A stretch of DNA of 64,000 nt. It comes from Pampus argenteus. Its lineage: Eukaryota > Chordata > Actinopteri > Scombriformes > Stromateidae. Location: the NCBI GenBank assembly GCA_036937835.1, contig CM072876.1, positions 13,904,501 through 13,968,500 on the forward strand. Reading direction: 5' to 3'. The notes under the pieces were generated by a model. That model saw only the letters and a program-made list of their open reading frames with translations, did not search any database and was not told the origin of the DNA. Positions 1-13,400 of this stretch are shown piece by piece; position 1 is the first letter of the stretch, and each line of letters opens with the position of its first letter. Made by a program: the position numbers and the translations under genes.

Positions 1-1289
1 ATCGAATAAGGACTTGCAAGAAACAGGGACTGGTTTTTTTTCCTTTTGCTTGATATTGCTTATTAATGCTTAAATGGTAAATTGATCTTTTTATTCCATT
101 AGACTCTATGTATACACCTTCCATGTTATTCTGCCCACCGGCTTTATGTACTTACACATGTACTTGTATTGTTTGTTGTCCTTTAATAGAAATGTGAACT
201 CAGGCTCAGGTTGTGTTTAGATAATCTTAAAGCCATTTGTTGAACTACAATCAAGCCATACATCTATTTTTCTTACTGCAGTAGTAGCAAGTCTAATTTT
301 AGTTGACTCCCGCCTAAGATATGCATGTAGGTGTCAGTTGTAATTAAGAGAGAAAAGAGATTTTTATTTTGGAGTCCTTGTTTAACTATAAAATATACTT
401 TTGCCTGATTACAATGAATTAACAAAGATCCCGCAGGCGATTTTATATAAATAGGCTTGTCGTTTTCACTTTAGCATTAGCCAGGTGTCAATATACTACA
501 TTATTTCCTATTGACTCATCAATAAGAAATAGGAGACAAGCCATCTGCCAAAGCTATCATGTTCACTGCCAAAGACCTTACTGACATCTAGTGGTCATCT
601 AGTGAACTGTACTAGAGTATACTGCTGATTATACTGTATGTACTGTGGGTTTGTGTATGTTCACATGTAGCTATACGTCTATGCACTCCTGATCATTGTG
701 CCTTCTATTAAACTGAAACCACATTAATAACATAGTGAGGCATTAAATGCATTTCACTGCCATCTAAAGACACATTTAGGCGACAGTTTAAGTTTTTGCA
801 AAATGTGATAATATATTAGATCTGTTGCTCAGTTAAAGTGACATTTTCATTGCCTTTTGAATTAAAGCTGCAGTGATTAGTCAGCAACTACTTTGATAAC
901 CAAATAATAATTTTAGTTAATTTGAGTGCATCATGCACTAAACATTTAATTTGATTAGCTTTACTTGCTGTATTGATAGAGTTAATAATAATGTTTCTCA
1001 TATGAGAGGCAGATGTGATTTACATGTCTCAGGTTAATATGGAGATTAAACATATAGGTGTCATTTATGAAACCTAACAGGCCGAACAGAAACTCCTGCA
1101 AAACTAGATTAATGATTTACTGTGGCATCCCATCTACAGTATGTGATAAAGTACTTTTCAAACAGAAGACATTCAGTTGCATTTTGTATCTATTCAGCAA
1201 AAGATTGAAGTCAGGAGGATTAGATTTATTAGTGCCAAATCCTTGTTGAGCCTACCGTCTGTCAGTCTATGCGCTCCCCTCATTACCTG
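1..1289. other. Upstream flank of fmn1, no gene seen
   Basis: AT-rich non-coding sequence. No coding exon with acceptable splice sites was recognised on either strand. A CTCF-like motif on the minus strand lies at 583-594. In tetrapods the neighbour on this side of FMN1 is RYR3, but none of it is visible here. Confidence 0.5.
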
Positions 1290-1500
1290 TCAGTCCTCAG
1301 GGGATTAGTGGTAGTGGGATTTTTATCAGATGAACCAATAGGAGTCTTGCAACTCCCATGGGACAGCACTGATTGGGTGTATCCCCTGTCTGTCAGCGCG
1401 GCATGCAGGCAGTTGTTCTCTGTCACCTGAGTGTCACTGCAAGTGCAGAGGAAAAGAGGAATGACATGCTGCACGTAAGGATGCAACAGTTACAAGAGCA
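1290..1500 (+). promoter_or_regulatory. fmn1: Candidate fmn1 promoter and 5'UTR exon
   Basis: A CCAAT box occurs near 1335 (aaccaatagg) and an inverted one near 1371 (attggg). The segment ends in a strong splice donor (AGAGCA|GTAAGTG, intron starting at 1501). A matching acceptor (tgtcag, ending at 1903) lies just upstream of the first coding ATG at 1976. I infer a non-coding first exon that splices to 1904. No TATA box was seen, and the transcription start is not defined by the sequence. Confidence 0.4.
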
Positions 1501-1903
1501 GTAAGTGAAAACTTTAATACACGTGCTACTTTTTCACTTTTATGTGATGGGTTTTTGAAAGATTTGTTTAAAAACGTTGGTCAAGTCAGTTTCAACAAAC
1601 AGCGATGAGCTTTTACAGCTTTTTTTTTTAAAAGCTTACATGTGCATAGATAAATTGTATAATTTATGATATAAGCAAAACAATAAGTCAAGTTATAAAC
1701 TGCAGTAATATAAATTTGTTTATTCTTTGATCCAGGATTGGCAAAACAATGTTTGTTTTTTTCAATTGATTATTCCTTATCTTACTTAAATGTGGGATAG
1801 AGAGAAAAAAAACCCATCTAATTCTGCTGTATCTTTTTGTTTTATATAAATGAATATGAATATATGAATTTATTGAACTTGAAATGTTCTCTTTTTGTGT
1901 CAG

Positions 1904-3794
1904 GATTTACAAGGTGTCTGGCAGTGACTGAGATAAACATCAAACCTGCTTTATCTGTGATAATAACGTAACATCATGAAGGACACTCACACCACCTTGA
2001 GCCTTTACATCCCCGTCAGCGAGAGAACCTGTGTGAGTCCATCCCTCTCCCTCTGCAGGGGCCCAGCTTCCCCCTCTAACGCCCCTCTCGACTACCATCC
2101 AGGACTAACGAAGTGCAAGGAGGAGGGTCCAGCTGAGACAGTTAAACTGGGTCGAGCTGACAAATACGGCCTTACAGACTTTAAAGAAACCCTTAAAGCA
2201 TTGGGTGACTCTCCTGAGATCCACTGGCTTTTTACTGAGTTTTTACTGCTGTGTTTGGAGTGCCAGGCTTTCATGAGCATGGGCAACCAGCAGGGCATTA
2301 GGATTAAATCGAACCTTCATAGTACTGCAGAGAGCTGGAATACGTTACCAAAATCCCCCAGAAAGCAGATCCCTCGGAAGAGAAGGAGAAGAGTGGAGGG
2401 GCTTGTTTACTCTGAAACCATCCAACATAAACTGAAGATGACACCCGGGACTCCGCGGGTGCCTACAAAGCTTCAGATAACGAACTCGCCTATGTTTGGG
2501 GAGACACAGGACTCAGAGGAAGAGAGGGCCTTGATTTACACCCCTGCAGCCATAAGAAAGAGAGTTGTGGGCAAAGAAAGAGAGGAGAGAAATCGTTCAA
2601 AATTGGAAGAGAGGAAGAGGATTCCACACAGCATGAAGCAGTCTGTGCCCACTTCTACAGATTTTCCTGCATGTTTCAGCAAAAAAGGTCCTTTTTCTCA
2701 TAGAGAGGATTTATCTGTAAAGGGCGAATGTGCTCTCACTGACTCAGACACTGACCTTTCTGAATATGATGAGCTGTGTATCTCCCCCACTAGCTTTGAG
2801 CCACAAAAGAGGACAGAAGATAGTGATATGAAAACTTCAAAAGCTCAGGTCAACCAAGCAGCAAGACAAAAGCATGAGGAAGAGAAAGCAGAAGATGTAG
2901 AGGAAACATCGTCTCAGTGGAGTTTTAATGAGATGAGGAAGAAGGCTGCAGCACGACGAGTGATGGGCAAGATCGAGGAGGTGGAAGGGATCATACGTCG
3001 GGTGAGTCTCACCAGTTCGGACTGGATCAAAGGAGGCAGCGAAGGGGGAGGTGAACCCCAGTCAGTCACAGATGGATGTTTGGGTGACGAGGTCACATCA
3101 GAAGCTTTGCAGCAGCTCCAGATCCTACAGCCGAGATGCCCGACTGATCCCCAGCTGGAAACCCAGGTAAAGGGGTGCAATGAAGACAAGCATCTGCTGG
3201 TTGAGGAGCTTCGTGCTCTGGGTGAAGCTCTAAGCCAGAGTCTGCACCAGGCCCTGAGGATGGAGGGAGACAGAAAAGACTGGAGGTCAGCGAAAGCACA
3301 GAGTGAACTCTTTCCCGAGGCCAAGAAGAGTCCCTTAGGATCATCAAGAAAACTTCTAAATCTATCATCATATCCTCACAGCTACTCCACAGTGCCAAAC
3401 AATTCCTCATCACCGTCTCTGTCAGCTGGTGCAAAAATATCCCCTACACCCTCGCCATCTCCATCCTTTCCAATCCTGGATGTTTCTCAGAGAACATCTT
3501 GGAGATATGAAGAAACGTTCCCCATCCGTTCACCACTATTGTTGTCCAGTCTGAGCCGGACTGATCAGCAAGAAGAAGAGAAGGACATCTCTGATCAACA
3601 TACAGAGTGGACAAAATCAGCAGAAGACAGTTGGTTCTCTTGTGGGGCTGAAAGTACCAACACATTCACTGATGGGACAGAGAATGATCAGAGCAGTGCG
3701 GAGACAAAATGGGCTCAGGCGAACCTGAATCAGACGCAGACCGACAGATGCATCAGTGAGACAGAGGCCAGTCACGATTATCTGCTTTCTTCAG
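1904..3794 (+). CDS. fmn1: fmn1 first coding exon (long-isoform N-terminus)
   Basis: The exon starts after the acceptor ending at 1903. The ATG is at 1976 and the donor is CTTCAG|GTAAAA after 3794, leaving phase 1. It encodes 606 residues that are hydrophilic, Ser/Glu/Lys-rich and probably disordered, with basic clusters (for example RKRRRR near residue 135) and no recognisable enzymatic domain. The MGNQQG stretch and the first dozen residues resemble the equivalent mammalian long-isoform exon. This part of formins diverges quickly between species, so homology away from the start is weak by eye. Confidence 0.8.
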
Positions 3795-4410
3795 GTAAAA
3801 AATGCTAATGATGCTAGTTTGACAACAATCTGTATGTATTATTGTTTTACAAAACCCTGCATATGTAATGATTGCAAGCTAAAACAAACAAAAGGAGTCA
3901 ATGAAGGTTTTGTTTCAGAGTTGGTAATGCTGCGTTCATATTATACTGCAGTTACCAAAATTGTGAGTCCGGCAATTAATAGTGTTCACGTCAACTTCCA
4001 ACTTGTTATTTTGATGGGGTAAACTCTTTTTTGACTACGGAACTGGTGCAATAATTTACCAACAATTGACATGGAACAGGATTCAATAGTGTCAATAAGC
4101 TGTTATGGAAGATTTTATAAAGTATTTTACAGGATTTCATGGCACAGCTGTCACACTGAGCTCAGCCTCTCCATGGTCGTTCAGGATGTGGTGGATTAAG
4201 GAGGGCAGAATACATTTTCAGCAGTATTACAGGGTGAAAAGGATGTGTGTGTGTGTGCATAACAGTGGGACATCAATTTTGGTTGGTTAGTGAAGCGGGG
4301 ATGACTTTAAATGCGGTGCATGCTGACTCCTGACGCTCTGATTTTAAAACTCTAACCTCAGCTTGGTGGTGTCTGGTCTCATCTGCTCCTGCAGTCTCCT
4401 CTGGGTCAAT

Positions 4411-4444
<34 letters not shown>

Positions 4445-7400
4445 GTCGTTTGTTTCTCATCACACCTAGTGAAGCAGACCTGAAGGATGTGTGGTAGTCT
4501 GTAAATAATGACCCCTCACTGGTTTGACATACCACTACATCTGTGTGTGTGTGTACATGTGTGTGATGTGTGTATGTGTGTATTTACTCAGGCATGAAGC
4601 ACTGATGGAGCACCTGATGTGGATAGCAGCGGTTACGCTGGATTGGCACTGACCTGAGACGGCCCGTTTCCTTTTGAAGAACAAAAACTGCATATGTGTG
4701 TGTGTGTGTGTGTGCTCACATGACTCAGAAGAGACTATGGGAAACAGGCTTGTGATAGTTAAGAGAAGTAACCATGTTGGATTCCTTTGTACATTGATGC
4801 AAACTTTACTGGAACAATTCAGCTATGATTAAAATGAGAATGCCGTGTTACAAGCAGCTCTTATCTTTTGCGTCTGTGTCCCTACTCGTGTGTTGAAACA
4901 TTCTCAAACACAATGACTGAAGCGCTACTAACACCTGCTGTAGGGCTGAGCAGTAATTTTACAGGTTTCCATCACAAAGCGGATGAATCTGTGCAATTTT
5001 AGAGCTTTTTTCCGTGTACATTTACATATGACACTACATTTTCATTAAACCTTCTAGTTTAAGATACAGTGTTCATATTAATACAGTAGTACAAATGCTT
5101 TACATGAAAATAACGATAGAGAAATATTTGCAAATGAATGCACTCTCAGTAAGCAGAATCTGGCATTCAATGAGATCAGTAAAGTCTGATGGCTCTTCCT
5201 CACATTTCAGGAAATTAAAGCCTCTCCGGCCCAGGCAGCGGATTCCAGGCCGGGCTGTTCAAATAGGATTAATGCTCTGAGCCTTGTGAAATACAAAGAA
5301 ATCTTTAGAGGATGATGATTAGGGCGAGAAGAAGAAAGACCTGCAGAAGCCTCTGAAGGCCACGCTCCAACTCTGTTCTGTTCAGTGTGGTTATATTGAG
5401 GACAGATAACACATTTCCATAAACTGTTTAATCTGGCTTTGAGAGTGATTTGGTTTACTTCTGTGTTTTTTCTATTTGCCATTCTGAAGTTCCTTCTTAT
5501 ATCCTCATGGTGACACTATAGTCTGACACAAAACATATACACTACCTGTCTAAGGATCACTTTGTCTTTTAAAAGGATTCCGTTTAATTTAAAGGCAGGT
5601 TTCCAGTCCTGTGATGTCAATGATGTGCATCAGATGTATGATATAAATATCTTTAAAAAAAACTGTGGCAGAATTGGGTCATTTTATGTGCAGTGATATT
5701 AATTCTGCTCTAATTGTTATTTGTCTCTCCAGATGAGGCCCTGCAGAGACAGGAAGAGATCTGGCAGCAAGAGGTCGAGGAGTCTCTCGCCTTCTGCAGG
5801 TCACTTTTTCATCCCTCCAGACCCAAACATGTTGACTTTTTGCGTATCACTGCCCTCGATGATGATATCACAGACACACCCACAACCACGCCTGTCGCCT
5901 CAGAGTTTAGGGTGAGTAGCATGAAAGTAATTCAAAGTAAACACACTTGGCCATACCAGGAAGTGTAAAGTGGCATTGTGGTTAGCACTGTCAACTCACA
6001 GACAACAATGTCCATCACTTTGTTTTTATTTTGGGTGGAGTCTAAAAACCTGTGTAAATTTGAGAGGAAGACATGTTGGATAAAGCGTAGTATGCTGTAT
6101 GTTACGTTAGGGTTTATTATTTTATTTTAGATAAAATAGGTAAATAATGGATTATAGAAATAAGTAGCTCAAAATCTTTGTAGTTGAATGTTTTATTTTA
6201 ATTACTTTGACTCCACAATGATCAGAAACTTATTTGAATTTTCTAAATTTCATTTCATTTTCTGAGCCATGTGCTCACTGAATGAGGAGCTTGTTTGCTG
6301 TAAACTGCAGAGAACAGTTAAACGTTACATTCATGTTTGAGGACATAACGTGTATGAAAAGTATTTTAAACTCAATCCCCTCTTTTGTTAAGTGTAATTC
6401 TTTTGTAAAAGAAACCAAGATGAAATAAAAGATGTGTATCACTTTTTTAGTGTTTTTAAAAAGAAAAATGTAATTTTCTTTTTTATTTGCAACATTGCCA
6501 TGGCTACACATACTATACATTCTGCATGTGCTTTTATCAAAAAATTTTAAAATGGGAATCTAAATATAGAATATAAAAAGTCAAATAAAAAAATTCTAAA
6601 AGGTTAAAAGACTATTAAATTATTCCAGTGTTTGCAGCGTAAGTTAGAGCTTGATTCAGATGCACCTTTGTCAGACGCTTTCTATATATTATTTGAACAA
6701 AACGTCATAATATCTCTGTATCTGTAGTCAGTATCTGAACCTAGTCCTCATCTGAATGATGCTGCAACATCATGACACTGACCTACATTTTCACACTACG
6801 GTAAAACTGCTCTCTTATTTCAGCTCTGTGCTGTAGTTCCACACTCATGCATTGATAGTGTGTGACAAAGAGGGCTGTGTTCCTTGTAGTTACATAACGG
6901 TAAGGGTTTAATGCAGCTTTGTATAAGCAATACTATCTGTATTAGTGTAAATGCTTTTTAAAAAAAATGCTTTATAAATTCTTTATATGCACACACGTGT
7001 ATAGTTGTTCCCCGGCGCTAAAACCTGACACAAATAACAAGGTGACGCATTATATAGCAAAGATGTTATTATTATTAGAAAAATATAATAATTAAAAATG
7101 TATAGTTGACACTAAAAAGACTGAAGCATTGTATTTGCTTCAAATAAACTTTTAAATACATTACTGTAGGAGGACTATGGATTTTGTCTGCCATCGCTTA
7201 CTGTACATTGAAAGTGCATTATGAAGGGATCTCTTAATGGCCAGTATGAACAGGTGGAATGACAGCAAGAAAAACGTGTCAATGTTCAATTGGGCACCTA
7301 ACTGTTTTAGGGCAGAGTTGAAAAACTGTGAACCTGTCCTTTAAACCTTGGTTTTACAGAGCTGAGAGTTGGAGCAGATCTTGAGTTTTCTGGGGGTTTG

Positions 7401-10400
7401 TTCCAGATATGTGGTGCATAAACACTAGATCCTGCATCATCATGTTCAGTAGCAGAAAGGTCTGGACGGTGTATAAACTGCATCAGTGATTCATAAACCA
7501 ACATGTTTAGCTTCAAGTGATTGAGAACTAGTTTCAAAACACCACAGTTAATATCTTAGCTGTAGACTTTCCGAAACATTTACCAAGAAGACATGAATGT
7601 TGTCTAATGTGGAACTCATTTTTTCAGAAAGGCAGATGTATGGCAGTGTCCCTTTAGTTATATATATGATTTTATGACATGGTAATCTATACATTTTGCA
7701 CTCACTATAACTCTGCACTTTAATGCTGGATACAGACCAGCGTGTTTGTTCAGCAGTGCTGTATGTGCTCTGATTCTAATGCTATTTCATAGGATTATCT
7801 GGATTCATTCCCATTACATAAACACAGCTTGCATAAAGGCCGTGTACCACCCTGGGAATGCAAAAGCACTTCATTAGTATCAATAAGATTAAGTGTAGCC
7901 AGTTAAGTCCGCCACGGGTACAGCCAAGTCTCCAGACGTGGAGCGTAATATCACTCTGCCAGAGAAAGTTACACAGTGTAATGACAGGCAGTAAAATATT
8001 ATCTGTAATGTAATCCATCATTCACCTGATGGCAATGAGCAAACAAGGGTGGAAGTGAACACTAAGAATAACCCAAACATGAACCGGTGAAGGAGTTAGT
8101 TTACAGCGAGAAGAAATGTAGCCAGTTAAATCCACCACAGACTGAACTGGCTCCAATTGTGTTTCCACAATTATATTTATATTTTTCTCCTCATTATTTA
8201 TTTTTTAAGCTTGATTTCATTTAGTTTAGATAGATAGATACATTTGTTTATCATAGCATTTGTTTTGAGAATATATGCAACAATTTATTTTAAATCACCT
8301 TTCAGGTAATTTATTTTTGTGACATCATCTTACTTTCAAATGGGAAACGATTTGTCCCTTTGTTTTATTCTTACCTATTTATGCATTTGTGAGCATAATC
8401 GCAAAGGTTTATGACGGCACAATAACATTGTTACAAATCCAAAACTTTTCTTTCTGTCAACAGTGTGCTAGATGTAATGTGAGCACGTTAACAGCATGGT
8501 GTAGGTGGGGTTAGACCACTAAATGCTCAGATTAGTCAGGTAATGCTCAGAACCTGCAGGGAAGTTGAGAGGCTGCTCTGTCACAATAGATTTACACGCC
8601 AAATGTTTAGCAAGTGATCCCTCGCAGGCCTATTTACTCTGCTTCGGCTCTGGGTGTGGTGTCCTTCCATCTGTTCGGGGTGGCTTCCTTTGCATTACAG
8701 CTCACAGATCTGTCAGGGTGTTGTCAGAAACAGTGGCAGCCACTGGTAAAATAGCTCAAGACACCATCTGCTTCCAATTACACTGACAATCTGTAGGATG
8801 ACGTCGAAAGGCTGCAGGAAGCTGTCACTACAGCAGGTATAGAGGAAACCGGAGGGAATATGTGGCAGAACTTGGAAGCTAAAGCTGCGACTTGGATCTG
8901 ACTGTATCTGACTGTGGTGGAGCTCTTGCTGAGTCACTCCAGCCTGCAGTGCCAGTGCTCGGAAACCATCACTTTTCCATTACTCTGTGGATTTCTCCCC
9001 TGCCATTGGTTACTCTGAGAGGCTAAACGCTACTTCCACTTTTAGGTTTGGAAAATAAGATCTCTGGTAAGACCTGACGGAACTGGTGTGACTGAGAAAG
9101 GATAAATCTGTTTCTTTTCAACAAACTGGAGCGAAAAAAGGTTGGGTTTTCAGAAATGATACAATGACTTTAATAAGTAAAACTTTTCTTGCATTCACTG
9201 ACTGATTGTAAAAAGGAAAGTTGCATGATACCGGGACCCTGGTTAAACAAATTAGTGCATGCCATACAGATGCCTAAGCACTAGTTGCATAATTTTTTTC
9301 TGATGTAATATAATACAATGTTCCGTTCAAGCTTGAACTCTCAGATATGAGCGGTTTTAATGGTAACCACAATGTTGACATTGTGGAAAAAGCTTTTCAA
9401 GAACCTCCCGCTTTCCCCACTTTGGATAACTTCACCGCTTTCTTCATGAGTAACTCTAAGTCCTGGCAAATGGAGCAGCAAACAGCCGTACTAACATTTT
9501 TCAGGAGCTTCTCAGAGGATCAAAAAGGGGAAATAATGCTGGAAGATGCTGAGCTGAGTTTCAATCAAATGAAAAACGTCTGTATGACTTTTGAGGATAC
9601 TCTTGAGCACAAAAAAGACTCCTTATCATATGTTACATTGCCTGTGAAAGGAAAGGAGATGCCCTCTGACCAAGAGGGAGATATAACTATAAAAGAAACA
9701 GGAAATAACTCAGACACAACAGAGGAGGAGAGGAATCATTTTAACCTGACAGAGCAAGGTGTTGATAGAATAAATACTGAGCAAAGTATGGCTGTAAACA
9801 CTGAAAACGGATCCTCAGAGGAACACAATGTTGGAGAACAGACATTTGCACTAAACCAGCATGATGAACACGGTAACAAAGTTCACAGTTGCACTAAAGA
9901 CTCTTATGGAGGTTGTAACATGGCAGATAACTCACCGGATGAATACGTCTCGAATGAATCTCTGCAACCGAAATGTCAACACATTTCAACTGAGTGCGAA
10001 AATGCACACTGTGATCGTGTTGCACAAGTCACTGCCAAGCAGGATGACACTGAAAAACCCAACCAGAAGGTAACTAAGGATTATGAAAATGTTCAGCCTG
10101 CAGATTTAATCAGAAGTACTTCAAATGTTGATGATGTGGGTTTTGACGCTGATGAATCTGCAACCAAAACCAAACATGTAGTGATAACTGTGACTCAGAC
10201 AGAACCTGCTGTTGAAGAAGAAGAGGTTGAGTCAACATTGGAGCAAGCTGTGGTACAAACAGATGAGCCTTCCACCTTCAAAAAGGAGGATGAGGAGGAT
10301 CCAAAAGATGTGGAGAATGACAACAAAAAAGAAGAAGAGAGAACAGATGTATTTTCTGACTCCTCCGCACAGCCCCACGATGCTCTGGACCCACAAGACA

Positions 10401-13400
10401 AGTCACCAAATTTTGACCATAGCCCTCCTCCTGGATCCACCTACACCAGAACCACCTTCTCCCTAAACTCCCCCACAGACAAGCAGATCCAGCTCCCCGC
10501 CCTCTTCAGTGGACTGAGGATTCTAAAGAAGGGCGTGGTGGGGCCTGAGCACGACACCGTGTCGCAGATTAAACCTTCATCTCAGGGAGCAAGGAGGGCT
10601 ATTTTCCCAGAGGTACAGGGGGATGAAAAGGTTCAGGGAAGCTTCCTGGACCAAATCTCACAGTTCCTGAGCCGTGAGAAGAGAGGGGAAGAGAAAGAGG
10701 AGAAGCTCGATGAGAGCATAGAGGGAGTCAGCGGGGAGGCTGACGGAGACCAGGATGACACCATAGAGAATGAAAACGAGGAAAGTCAAGAGCGGACGAA
10801 GGAAGAGGAAGAAACTGAAACAACTGAGGGTCATCCAGAGTCATTTCAGTCTACAAAACCTCCTTTGTCCAGTGCAGAGGCAGCCTTTGATGCCTTCAAG
10901 GCCTTTTTTACCCCAAAGCCTTTAAAGAAGGACCCAGCAGAGAAGGTGGACCTAGTGGCAGTTAGGAAGAAGATAAGAGGTGATAAAGATGTGCTGAAAG
11001 CTCTTTTTGAGAGAACGTCCAATAAGAAGAAAGATCCATCTGATGGCAAAGTATGAATAAAAAAGAAAAACGTCAAACATATATTACCTGTGTAATTCAT
11101 TGAAATATTTATAATCATTAGTTCTTTCTATTGGTCTTCTAAACAACTGTAGGTATACAGTACAGTTTAACTTCTATTTTTGAAGTTAAAAATGTCTGTT
11201 ATGAATCTGTTTTCCCTCCAGTCAGAAGCGTCCACCCCAGGAGAGGGAGAAGAACGAACTCCTGGCCGTCTACAAGCCGTGTGGCCACCGCTCAAGGAGG
11301 AAAAAGTTGGGCTGAAGTATACAGAAGCAGGTAATCACAAATGAACATTAATATTTTATCATAAAAATATTCTCACCAAAATTAACCCTTGTTTAGGATG
11401 CTCCCCACTGCATTCTGTGACAAAATAATAGTTTCAACATGAACAACTGAGATCTAACTCTCTGTTAAACCTCTTCTAAAAGATCTATTATATAATAATT
11501 ATAATAGAAACCTATTATCAGTTCACAATCTCAAAACAGAATCAGAAAAAGTACCGACACATCAAGCTGATAAAATAAAGTTCAGTAGTTCTGAGCTGTT
11601 AAAGACGGTGTCGGGTCTCCAGGACCCCAAAGAAAAAATTAGGAATAAAATAAGAAAAAATATACAAAAATGACAAACAAAATACTATTATGCATAACAC
11701 TGTATAACACTGCTGTATGTCCTGAATATCCATGACAAATATTAATTTTAGACAAAGCAGTACAGATAATAGTAATGTTTGCCCTGTAACATCATGTGAC
11801 AGATGTAATATCTAGCTCTGCTGCTAAGGTAAACACAACTCCACCCTCTGTATACGGCAATGCAACTATTAACTACTAACAAGCAATTATTATCTATATT
11901 TTTGATATCATAATAACCTGAGTCTGCAGTTTCCCTCTACAGAGCTTTTTAGTATCTTTGTTGGGTTTTTTTTGTTTGTTTTTTACAGCCTACAACTTCT
12001 TTTGATTCACTCTCAAAACAACTGTTGTTTTCAGCAGCAGCAGGCAGCTATTTTCAGCTAAAAAGTTCTGATAAACTCACAATACTCTACCTGCTCAGGA
12101 CCAAACAGCAAACAAACATTAGTGAATATAGCTGGTGAACATAGTGGAGCATTTAGCTGCTAAAGAGACAGATTTTTCCCTGGAGGCAAACCAGAGATAA
12201 AACCTCTGAATCCATACTTCAGTTGCTCTGTATTGCTCAGTATTATATTTGTAGCTGGATTCTGCTGCCCTCAAGTGGCCGAAAAAGTTCCACTTCAAAC
12301 CTATCATATACTGTATTATCACCAATTATGCTGCTTTTATCTTGAATTAGATGCATCTGCAAGTAGGCACGGTTTTCAGCTCAGTGAGAAAGATGCATAT
12401 TTGATCTGTAATAAGCACTACATGCTCTATCACTAAACAGTTTGTGTTAATTTCCATGAAGCCTACATGACGTTGGGAAGTTTAAAACATTTTAATGGCC
12501 GTTTAAAGCTACACTATTTGAATCACATCTTAAAAACTGTAAATGTAAATTTTATTTTACTTACAACCTTTTAAAAGCGCTGATCCGGTCATGATTCTTA
12601 GGGCATTTCAACACATGAGTAATCATAATCAAAATTCTCTGTTCATCTGTAGGATTATCAAAGATTTGTTTGTTGTTTTGGGACTTTCTAACTGACTATT
12701 CAATAGGTTTAGTGATCCATTAGCTTAGTAGTTTGCCAGCAGATGTCAGTGAGCTGTGTCTGTATGTTTATGTTACGTTTTAGGCTCTGCTGCCATCATC
12801 TGGTACACTCTTGTATCGTTTTTGAGCCATTCCGGCTTATGTTTTTCGTCAAACACCCCTCAACCTTTTGCATTGGCAAAACATGAATTTGATTTGTAAA
12901 GCAAAATTAGCAACAGTTCGAGTGTCTCATTGTTGTTGCAATTTGTTTGTCTGCGGCTTGTTAACCAGCCACAACAATAATGTACTCAGCATGGTAAAGA
13001 AAATGCTCTCCGGCACCACCACATCTGTTGTGGTGCAAGAAACACAAAGCTATTGTGATGCTCTTCTGCTCTGTTTCCTTTCAGAGCACCAGGCTGCTCT
13101 TCTGCAGCTGAAGAGAGAATGCAAAGAGGAGCTGGAGAAGTTACAGGTCAGTGTGAAGGACTACGTGTAATTTGGTACTATTTAGAATAAATAGGCTGTG
13201 TTCAACTGGCACACTTTCAAACAATACATCCAGAATAACCTTGTGCAGCAGACAGAGTTGTTTTAATTATCTTAATTCTGGAAATACCTTTAAAATAAAT
13301 TATTATGATCCATATGCATTGACATTATATTTCACCAAAATTGATTCCTTTGTGTCTTGAATGTTATAATACACTAATGGCACAAAGTGTGGCTGAAGTC

